Assembly: GCF_026213295.1 (NCBI RefSeq)
Contig: NC_079426.1
Location: 28,003,102 to 28,067,101 of the forward strand
Direction: 5' to 3'
DNA from: Gadus chalcogrammus
Taxonomy: Eukaryota; Chordata; Actinopteri; Gadiformes; Gadidae
DNA length: 64,000 nt
Shown: positions 56,058 through 64,000 of the stretch, one piece after another
Numbering within the stretch: position 1 is the stretch's first letter
How the letters are laid out: every line of letters starts with the position of its first letter
Made by a program: the position numbers and the translations under genes
The notes under the pieces: generated by a model
Told to the model about the DNA's origin: nothing
The model's database searches: none
What the model saw: only the letters and a program-made list of their open reading frames with translations

Positions 56058-56153
<96 letters not shown>
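56058..56153 (+). repeat. (CA)48 microsatellite
   Basis: Uninterrupted CA run of about 96 bp. Confidence 0.95.
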
Positions 56154-56154
<1 letters not shown>

Positions 56155-56159
56155 AGCAG

Positions 56160-57125
56160 TGCAGGGCAATACATTTGACCTTTCAGATTCTTCAGTTCAA
56201 TTCATTTTACATTTCTGCATTTTTAGCAATGCTTTGCGCTTTTCATTCAGCTGTCACTTTATTTGTTTCCAACCATGTACATTTCTTAAATGGTGTGCAT
56301 GTTTACATTGTTTACTCCATTAAGACTTTAACTTCCATAAACTTTTGTTTAAATCCCTTTGCTTGATTTGAGCCATTTAACGTTTCTTTATGCCTTAATC
56401 TATGTGACTTTATTAAATATTTTCAACCTCACTTTGTACTACAGCACTCACCGCATTTTCTACAGGAAATGCATTTTCTAGTTGACTATGTCACACATGC
56501 AGTTGTCATGGAATTATTAATATGATCAATGTCATCGCCCAAACTGCATAGTCAAATAAACCATAGAATAATGTAAATCATCAAACAAAGTGAATTGGAG
56601 GGGAGTTTGGCCAGAATGCTGTTGATGGTCCTTCAGACAACAAAATGTTTAAAAAGAAAAAAATAGTTTTGTTGTCGGGAAAGTGCCAGGTATGCCAGAT
56701 GACACCCCAGCCCAGCCCTGAACCTGTCTTAATGAGGAAATCCCTTCAATTAATATAACTTGTCGTAAAGCAGTAGACAAATGTAGGGCCGCTTCAAAAC
56801 TCTCATTCATCTTGAAAGGCTGATTGATTTTAATTAAAAATTAAATAGGACTTAGAAATTACACACTTATATTTTTCGGTTCTTATAGTTAAATAATAAC
56901 ATTATTCCAGATGTCCTTCTGATATTATCTGCCACACCACAAAACTTCCCCCACCATATAAAGCCCTCCGTTTATAACATTCTGATAATTTTTCTCAAAT
57001 AAGGTCCAAGCTGTTAGGAATGCAACTATCCCTCCTTCTCAAACTCTCCCTAACCTTTACTGGAAAAATGCGTTGCTCCCTTCTAGCATTTAAAACATCC
57101 CTAAGCATCTAACCAACGTAATTAC
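56160..57125. other. Intergenic, nothing recognised
   Basis: AT-rich sequence without a supported feature. Confidence 0.4.
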
Positions 57126-57129
57126 TAAA

Positions 57130-57900
57130 GTGAAAGCATCCTCCTGTTCACTGGACTTTCTTCCACCGGACTTCTTTCAATCTCAATCATTATCAATTCC
57201 TCACTCGATTCACCCTTTTGAACTACTTCTGCTGAATATCGAAACTTACCTTCCTCTTCCTGGCTCAGGTCTTGGGAAAAAAAAGGTCATTGTTCAGATC
57301 ACTGATCATATGAATGGCTACGGGCTCTTTGAATCATTTCAGGCAGGTTCTTAAGTGTGTCATGGAACTGAGACAGATCTGTCTGCAGCTTTGATACAGT
57401 TGTGATTTAATTGGAAGTCTTGAGTATTGTGTTGGCTTATCAGGTACAGATTTAGATTTAATTCCTTCTCGTCTTTTTAATAGGGCATTCTGTGTTGCAT
57501 TTGAATCCTCCACCTCCCACTTGGAGTGTCTCAAGGCTCAGTCCTTGGGTGTTTATTAATCTCCATTTATTGTTACCTCTAGGTCAACTCTTTCATTTCA
57601 AGTACATCCGTTCCAATGATTATGCGGGCAACTCGTCAAATAGAAGAGCCACATAATGTCTATTTTACCATCTCTACACTTGATACCTGTACGTTTCATA
57701 TTGATTAAAACATTTTAATGATCACCTTTAAAGCCCTTTTGGGGTTGGCCCTGGATTATTAAAGTGACAAACAACCTGAACGCAGCCTAAGATTCTCCCA
57801 GAGGTCTGTTAATCATTCCCAGGTCAAGGCTCAAAACAACGCCTTTGGAATCACAGCCCAACTACTCTGGCGAGACCAGGGGACCAGGGTTGCTTATTCT
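57130..57900 (+). mobile_element. Decayed L2-like LINE fragment
   Basis: Scattered pieces in order match an L2-type reverse transcriptase: GYGLFESFQAG near 57315, a CLKAQSLGV stretch near 57530, LPLGQLFHF near 57580, and ITFKALLGLAP near 57725. Stops and shifts separate them, so this is an old, dead copy. Confidence 0.5.
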
Positions 57901-58665
57901 TTCATCTCTCCTTAATACTCACTTTTTCACAATTCCTTTTTCTTCAAACGGTTATCTTTCAGTTTTAAATGTGCTTTTGTTTTAGTCGTTCATAACTTGC
58001 TTGTCATTTAAGCAATTTCACACGAGAGGGAGTGGTGTTGTACTGAATATCAGCACGGCTGTGATTATAGATAATTAAACCAAAATGTAGTCGTCCAACT
58101 GGTATAAAAGAAAAAAGGTGAGCTTTAATCGAAATGTGCATCTTGACAATTACGCACGGCCCGGGCCAAAAATATATTTTGACCTATTTATATTATGCAG
58201 AATTATGTGAAATTTTAGCAATGACGAGTACACTAGTATGTTGTCCGGTATGTTTTATAAAAACAAGAGTAAGGTCAATAGTTTCTTTTTAAAATATGCT
58301 GTTTCAAACGTCCCAACTAGGCGGGGCATTTGAAACAAATGTCAACTTACGTTCAAAGTTAAAAAACAGCTCGGTCATCCAACATATGTATTAAATTACA
58401 CTTGTAACTAAGAGAACACACATGTGAGTTGTTGATCACATGTTAAAATTATTTGTATACGTAACGTCATCTTTGAAAAAGACATTTAACTGAAAAGTGT
58501 TTAAATCGACCCGGCTCTCCCCTAGCTGCTAGGGAAGAACAACAAATCCGACATCCAGGCAAATCCAGGCGCTGCATCGACCAAATTTCTGAAATCCCGA
58601 CCGGCTGGAGCTCAAGCCCCGCCTTCCCGCAGGCCGCAGCCGCTACCCACTCCCGGATTGGGCTA
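57900..58665. other. Intergenic upstream of ERV copy 2
   Basis: No gene recognised. 58500-58660 is GC-rich. The LTR starts at 58666 directly after 'cggattgggcta'. Confidence 0.4.
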
Positions 58666-59088
58666 TGTGGTAGAAATTACTGATTATATTCTATGGTCAA
58701 CTGTGATTATTATGAGGTCTTTTATACCTAATAGTGGAAAACACACGGTGCCTAGGTGTCTGGGTTTAGAACAGATGGAGCCCCCCTAAAAGGAGCAGGG
58801 CTATCTTTGCAGACCATTTGTTGTCTATTTTCTGACCATTCAGGTTAAAGTGGATTTATGACTGAATGGAGGCAGACACCTCAAGGAGAAGCTGTTCTGT
58901 TTGTGTGTATAAAAAGACGCCGCAGTTTGTGAACGGCAGTGACTTTGCAAACCCACTCAGGCTGTTGTCGTTGTTGTTCTGCTGCACGATAAAGTCTTTT
59001 GTCAATTCTTGCTCCGGACCCCTCGTTTTCATTTTACTCTCTCTCTTGAATTAGTCTAAGTGTTTTATATCTCGGTTAATCCTCAACA
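58666..59088 (+). repeat. 5' LTR of ERV copy 2
   Basis: TGTGGTAGAAATTAC to CTCAACA, about 423 bp. A TATA box (TATAAAAA) lies at 58908, and a GATAAA poly(A)-like signal lies at about 58988, placing U3, R and U5. TGGCGTCGCGAACAGGAG (59093-59110) is the primer-binding-site candidate; its tRNA was not identified. Confidence 0.78.
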
Positions 59089-59610
59089 TATTTGGCGTCG
59101 CGAACAGGAGGAAATAGGGACTCGCCAGCTGCCGGGCCAGAGGACGGGACGCGAACGGATCATACGACCAGAGCTCAAGGGTAAGTTGTCTTGCCATATA
59201 TAGGATAGAGTCGTTTGATCTGTTCTTGCCCCGTCTGAACGCCGAGCAGCAGGTAAAGTGTCTCTTCGATCAAACGAACCGAAATTATAGATAAATGAGC
59301 GAGTGAGAGATACGGGGGCTCCGGGAGAGATTGACGTGCGCGCGCACATAAGCCCTAGGCGCTGTGGTTCTAAATGACCAAGACGCTGTGTGGTTCCCTA
59401 TTTTTGATACGAGTTGTTGTTATTTTAAGTTTTGAGGTTTTGGTCAAGTAGACCTATTATAAAGTCCTGTGGCTGTATTCTAGAGGATCGAATTAGTGGG
59501 AAAGTTCCAATAGGACAGTAACAGGTCCGCAGGTCGATTGAAGTGCCTGTTGGATGTTTGAGAGAATCACAGAGAGTTGAGTTGGAATTCATTGCCGTTG
59601 ATGAATTCAT

Positions 59611-60010
59611 TTTGTTATTTTAGAGGTCTGCTTGGGATGTTGACTGGTGAATTTCCATTGTTGGCATTTTTGAGAAAGCAGATTCTCGCACTTTTGTTAT
59701 TTTAGAGGTCTGCTTGGGATGTTGACTGGTGAATTTCCATTGTTGGCATTTTTGAGAAAGCAGATTCTCGCACTTTTGTTATTTTAGAGGTCTGCTTGGG
59801 ATGTTGACTGGTGAATTTCTAGTTCCGATATTGGCATTTTTGAGAAAGCAGATTCTCGCACTTTTGAATAGATAAGTTTCTTGTCTGTTGGAATTCATTG
59901 CCGTTGATGAATTCATTTTTATTTTAGAGGTTTGCTTGGGATGTCGACTGGTGAATTTCTAGTTCCGATGTTGGCATCTTCTGAGAAAGCAGACTCTCGC
60001 GCTTTTGAAT
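59611..60010 (+). repeat. 82-bp tandem repeat in ERV copy 2 leader
   Basis: Units at 59611, 59693 and 59775 (TTTGTTATTTTAGAGGTCTG, then TGAGAAAGCAGATTCTCGCA) and a diverged fourth at about 59918. The leader of copy 1 has a different, 57-bp array in the corresponding place. Confidence 0.8.
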
Positions 60011-60696
60011 AGATACGTTTCTTTATTGGAGTACCGTTTGAGTTGGTATTTTGAGGAGTCTCTTGTTTGTTCGTGATCTGGTCGAGTGTTATGTGTTCAG
60101 CCATTGTTTTGGAAGAATAGGCTTGTTGTTTGGAGTGCCATCCGACCGTTCATATTTTAATCAAAAGGCCAGTTTCTACGCTCGGTCAACTTTTTATTTG
60201 TAATTAATTACAAACAATTCGGACATTTTTCAATATAAGATAAAGAAATTGTATGAACCGGCTTATTGTCTGTATTTAAGTCGTGTTAGGATTAAGTTAC
60301 CTCGGAGGTTTTTACGACCCGGTTCATTTTTGTTGTTGTTGATTCTGTCATAAATAAATTAGGCGGACAGAGAATAGTTAATTTGTTTAAAGTAGTTGAT
60401 AATCATAAATAAATTAGACGGATAGAGAATAGTTAATTTGTTGAAGTATTGAATAAATGTGTAAATCTTCTTTGACATCACCGCGCTGACTAACTGCACG
60501 TGCACGAGCAATCACACAGGGGACGAGCAGGAGCCTGCAAAGCAGGGAGGGAGACGAGCGCCGGGGAGGAGTTCACGTTTATAGCTTAGAGATAGTAAAG
60601 TATAGAAAATAACTAGCAGAATAAACTCAAATAAATTGTATTAATAAATAGTGTACTTCAGAATAGATAAATAAAGTAATAAAGTAATAATTAAAA

Positions 60697-62418
60697 ATGG
60701 TACCAACAGCGGTAGAGATTTTGAGTAGAGACCGTCTATTGCTCAAAGGTGAGATGAAAAAGATCTCTGAGAATTGGGAAGAAAGGACAGAAGTAGCAGG
60801 TACTATATGGCCCATGGGAGGGACTTTTGATCCAATAATGTATAGGGACATGGAGGTAGTAATAAGGAGTTACATAGATAACAGAAGTGGAAAAACAGCC
60901 TTAGCGAAGAAGGACAGGGAAAGGTTAGTGCTAGCTTTGTTAGAAGAGGAGGGAGAGAGGTGGCGCTCATTACAACGAGTGGCCAGAAAAATAATCACAA
61001 AGGAAGAGTGTGACAATGCTGACATTTGTTGTAGTGAGGGTGAAAACGAGAATGAAGGAGAGGAGGAGGATGACATTGAGCATGTTGGTGAAGGGTCATC
61101 ACAACCATGTGTAAAACACATTACTAAGAATGCTAAAAGGAAATTAAAGAAGCGGAACAAAAGAAAGGAAGAGTGGTCTGGGACACAAGGGGCAGAGGAG
61201 CCTGGCTGCAGTACAGCAGTACTAAGCCCCACACCACTCGAGTTCGATGAGAAACTAAGAAAATCACAAAGGGGGAAAAGGGCACCCGAAACTTCCCCGG
61301 GAAATTATCCTATTCTAGACAAAGGACAACAGGTCCATTTTCAACCGTGGGGTTCACAGGACTTAGAGGGAGTCATTTCTAAACTCCCTAACATAATTAA
61401 CGGGGCGTCTAAATGGATTAGAACATTTGAGGAGCTCACAGTGGGAAAGCTAATTGCAGTGGGGGACCTGAAAGCTCTGTTGGCAAGAGTGTTGGGGTTA
61501 TCCAAGATGGAGTTTGTCCTGAGGAATGGAGGGTTGAATATACTGGATGGAAAATATGATAAGACTACACTTGATCATTACAGAGGGGCGTTGTGGGCCA
61601 CACTCAGGAGGGAGTTCCCGGTCCGTATGGATCCTAAAAACATGAGAGGTCTCCCCATTGGTGACACAGAGAACCCTGCATCCTACCTGCAGGCCCAAGT
61701 AGACAGATGGCGCATGGAGACGGATGAGGATCCTGAGATCCATCCGGTGTTCTCTGTCATGTTTAGAAACTCTGTGATAGAGACACTTCCCAGCCAAATC
61801 AAAGCCAAGCTAGAAGATGTGGTTGGACTGTCTACAACAGGATCTCATAGAAATTTTAATGACCATTTAGTTCATGCAGTGGATGAATATCGTCAGAATA
61901 AACAAAGAACACAGGAACAAAGCAAAGAGGTCCAGAGGAAGCTATATCAGCTTCAGCTGGAAGATCTCACAAGGAAGGAAAGAGATAAGAGACAGGCAGG
62001 TGTTTTAGAACCAGCTGCAGTAAATTCGCAAGCCGCCCAGCAGGGCGCACTTCAAAACCAATATCCACGATTGGCATTTTCTCTCCCAGTACAACAGCCT
62101 CAGAGCCAACTGTCACCTACTCCACCCGTTACACATGTGCACATCCATAATTATGGGAACCCCACAAATAAAAATAGACAGAATCAGCAACAGGGGTCCC
62201 AAGAACAGAATAGAAATAATCAACAGCAGGGATACCAAGGACAACGCAGAGGTCCTTTAATATGTTATGGGTGCAACCAGGAAGGACATACTAAGAGAAA
62301 TTGTTTTACTAACCCTTTTCCATCCCAGCAAGGACAGGGCAACGGTAATCAGGGGAGGCAGGATCAAGGGAACTACAACCGGGGACAGCAGGGTCCCTTT
62401 ATGGGACAGGGATACTAG
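60697..62418 (+). CDS. ERV copy 2 gag, intact (573 aa)
   Basis: An open frame from ATG 60697 to TAG 62416-62418, colinear with copy 1. Order: matrix-like N-terminus (VPTAVEILSRDRLLLKGEM), acidic linker, capsid region with a gammaretrovirus-like ENPASYLQAQVDRWRMETD, a charged helical stretch, a Gln/Asn-rich region and one zinc knuckle (CYGCNQEGHTKRNC) near the C-terminus. No N-terminal Gly for myristoylation is present (the second residue is Val). It would build the particle shell and package RNA. The absence of stops over 1.7 kb suggests a young copy or selection on gag alone. The family is gamma- or epsilonretrovirus-like, finer placement uncertain. Confidence 0.85.
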   Translation: MVPTAVEILSRDRLLLKGEMKKISENWEERTEVAGTIWPMGGTFDPIMYRDMEVVIRSYIDNRSGKTALAKKDRERLVLALLEEEGERWRSLQRVARKIITKEECDNADICCSEGENENEGEEEDDIEHVGEGSSQPCVKHITKNAKRKLKKRNKRKEEWSGTQGAEEPGCSTAVLSPTPLEFDEKLRKSQRGKRAPETSPGNYPILDKGQQVHFQPWGSQDLEGVISKLPNIINGASKWIRTFEELTVGKLIAVGDLKALLARVLGLSKMEFVLRNGGLNILDGKYDKTTLDHYRGALWATLRREFPVRMDPKNMRGLPIGDTENPASYLQAQVDRWRMETDEDPEIHPVFSVMFRNSVIETLPSQIKAKLEDVVGLSTTGSHRNFNDHLVHAVDEYRQNKQRTQEQSKEVQRKLYQLQLEDLTRKERDKRQAGVLEPAAVNSQAAQQGALQNQYPRLAFSLPVQQPQSQLSPTPPVTHVHIHNYGNPTNKNRQNQQQGSQEQNRNNQQQGYQGQRRGPLICYGCNQEGHTKRNCFTNPFPSQQGQGNGNQGRQDQGNYNRGQQGPFMGQGY

Positions 62419-62703
62419 GGGTGCTCAGAGAATCCACAGGGGGAGGGTCAGCTTGTAGCAATCACAAAACAAGCTGATAAGGAACCAATACTGCAGGTTC
62501 TGATAAAGTATAGAGGCACGCCAATGATGGCCCACACTGGAGCCACTTACACTTGTGTAAGTTCAAAATATGCCTCTCACCTCCCCATGGCAGGAAAATT
62601 CACCAAAACTTTAGGATTCTCGGAACACACGCAGTTAATACCTATGACAGCTCCAAGTCATAGGTATAGCTCCATTCTTATTCTAAGTTGTATAAGTGAG
62701 TGA
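62419..62703 (+). pseudogene. Retroviral protease stub of ERV copy 2
   Basis: Same frame as gag after the UAG, as in gammaretroviruses where readthrough makes Gag-Pol. The active-site region has HTGA instead of DTGA, as in copy 1. The frame stops at 62701-62703, where the (GTGA)n tract starts. Not catalytically competent. Confidence 0.72.
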
Positions 62704-62756
62704 GTGAGTGAGTGAGTGAGTGAGTGAGTGAGTGAGTGAGTGAGTGAGTGAGTGAG
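62696..62756 (+). repeat. (GTGA)15 microsatellite
   Basis: At the junction between protease stub and 3' module. Copy 1 has only a short, imperfect version (39190-39215). Confidence 0.9.
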
Positions 62757-63448
62757 AAAGAGTTAGCATTGAGTTGAGTTAGAGGGGACAGATGAAGTGA
62801 TTTGTGAAGAGTGAGACAGAGAAGAGGAAGAGTGTGTAGATTGGTAACGAGAAGTGGCGGTAATGGGGAAGGCTTTCCGGTTAGAATTTTCTTTGGGGAC
62901 ATTCATATCTTTCGATGGCCTTTTAAGATTAATAATCTAGTTTTGGAGTGTGTCCAAAAAACGAACAAACCAGAAAGGAAAGGAAAGGATTACTGAAAAT
63001 GAAAATGGTTATGGAGATTTGTGAAAGCAAAGGAAGTAGATAAAGAGAGGTAAAGAGAGTTAGAGAGAAGGAACGTAAGTAAGGAAAACCCGCAGGTGGG
63101 GCTGGACAGAGAGACAACAGAGAGAAAGAGACTGAATTTGCATTGTACTGAATAGATTATTTGTGCGTTTGGATGTACTCTGTATTTGGTCCCTGAATGT
63201 AACCTATGTCCACTGTTTTAGAGAAAACATAGAACCACCACTGGGATTGGTGATTCTGTGGCTCTTGGAGACTCTGCATCGCGTCGGAACACCATGTGGT
63301 ATAGATCATTACATCTTGGTACACAGAGCACTGGTGAGACAACAGGTTGGATCAGAGGGAGAAGGTGTTTGGAGAAGGGAGAGGAATGTAAAGAAAGCAA
63401 AAAGGGCGGATGCGGACCAACGCAGAGGTAATAAATCAGCGGAGAGGA
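62757..63448 (+). other. Shared non-viral 3' module of the ERV family
   Basis: Matches the reverse complement of 38656-39190 in copy 1. It has purine-rich stretches and an open frame of about 109 codons (63163-63492, copy 1: 38614-38961) that is similar in both copies but runs into the SINE. I regard it as non-coding captured sequence. A retained small protein cannot be excluded. Confidence 0.55.
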
Positions 63449-63600
63449 GGCTGGGGGACGGTTTAGCTCAGGAAGTAGAGGGTGTCTTGTAACCGAATGG
63501 TTGCTAGTTCGATCCCCATCTCCTCCTAGCTGAGTGTTGATGTGTCCCTGAGTAAGTTACATTAGGAATAATTATTTAGACTCAAACATGAGCAATTAGC
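63449..63600 (+). mobile_element. tRNA-derived SINE inside ERV copy 2
   Basis: GGTTTAGCTCAGGAAGTAGA (A box), GCTAGTTCGATCCCC (B box) and GTGTCCCTGAGTAAG tail. Same orientation as gag and same place as in copy 1. Confidence 0.7.
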
Positions 63601-64000
63601 GTTAAAAATTGTCTGCACACCACACTCCACAGGAGTCAATGGGTTCAATGGCGCCAGGGTAAAGTGACTCATCAAACGAGGAGCGGACCCAACCCATGGA
63701 CTCTGCGTGGATAGGTGGATGTTATTTTGGTGCTTGGACCTGACGAGGTCTAGGTGCTAAGATAACAACACAAATAAAATATTTCCTTCAAGATTATGAT
63801 AAGTAATAGACAATTTATTAAAAGTGATCTTATAATTTAGAAAAAACAATCGGCAATACTTAAAATTTAGACCAAATAAGTATGATAAAACGTTATCCAA
63901 ATTTCTAAATTTAGGTTATCCACAATGACAAATGTAATTTAAAATAAATAAGTAAAATAAAATGAGACAGGGTGTGTGTGAGCCTGTTCTCATGTGTGTG
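63601..64000. other. Right edge, nothing recognised
   Basis: AT-rich; no LTR start (TGTGGTAG) seen before the window ends. Confidence 0.4.

Larger units (their letters stand above)
58666..63600 (+). mobile_element. Non-autonomous endogenous retrovirus, copy 2
   Basis: LTR, primer-site candidate, leader with tandem repeats, intact gag, UAG, protease stub, then a shared 3' module with (GTGA)n and a SINE. Pol and env are missing. The junction from protease stub to module is the same as in copy 1, so the deletion happened once and the deleted form spread. The 3' LTR, if present, lies beyond the window. Confidence 0.78.

Noticed and set aside
55882..56178. His-Thr repeat protein
   Set aside because: Translation of a (CA)n microsatellite.
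1..64000. CRISPR arrays, bacterial operons, rRNA or free-standing tRNA genes
   Set aside because: Tandem repeats here lack spacer structure, and tRNA-like boxes occur only within SINEs.

Overview
The window looks like a gene-poor, transposon-dense stretch of a ray-finned fish (teleost) genome. The evidence is GT-AG introns of vertebrate type, dinucleotide microsatellites, and a repeat mix typical of teleosts: Merlin, PIF/Harbinger, hAT, TTAA-type MITEs, DIRS, L2/jockey-like LINEs, tRNA-derived SINEs and gammaretrovirus-like endogenous retroviruses (ERVs). The species cannot be named from the sequence. Nothing bacterial, phage-like or CRISPR-like was seen.

Region 1 (1-19 kb) is the most informative. 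A ten-exon HECT ubiquitin-ligase-like gene (799-16882, + strand) has an uninterrupted reading frame of 580 codons, with its catalytic Cys motif kept. Its third intron has been swollen to 13 kb by a 12.5-kb Merlin DNA transposon (2139-14612), bounded by an 8-bp duplication (CTTTTTTT) and by terminal inverted repeats of about 1.4-1.7 kb. The Merlin holds two divergent genes. On the minus strand is a four-exon transposase with a full-length open frame (320 aa, DDE residues present). On the plus strand is a five-exon gene with a coiled coil, a Ser run, a Lys-rich stretch and a C-terminal region like CCDC106; its last exon is frameshifted. The two genes share a 272-bp intergenic promoter region. 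Younger elements are nested inside the Merlin: a GTCACGTT-ended MITE, a TTAA-flanked MITE, and a hAT MITE with an 8-bp duplication that itself holds another MITE. Just past the HECT gene, and convergent with it, lies a broken zinc-ribbon plus retroviral-type integrase gene (17079-18775, minus). The HECT and integrase genes may be two halves of one old mobile element.

Region 2 (19-33 kb) is repeat-filled intergenic DNA. It holds LINE tails, a long foldback repeat, one copy of a repeat family that recurs at 43-46 kb, a decayed SAMD3-like exon pair, an 81-bp tandem array, a decayed two-gene Harbinger element (27549-30423) and a 297-bp direct duplication.

Region 3 (33-38 kb) is a 5'-truncated DIRS retrotransposon with gag-like, RT/RNase H and tyrosine-recombinase reading frames. 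It ends in a perfect 54-bp inverted repeat.

Region 4 (38-64 kb) holds two related, oppositely oriented ERVs (38.5-43.3 kb minus; 58.7-63.6 kb plus). Each has a 5' LTR, a leader with tandem repeats, gag, a UAG stop and a stub of protease. The protease active site reads HTGA instead of DTGA in both. Both run directly from the protease stub into the same non-viral 3' module carrying a SINE, so they belong to one internally deleted, non-autonomous family. Between them lie a retroviral env C-terminus split by a Harbinger insertion with a CAG duplication, LINE fragments, tandem duplications and microsatellites.
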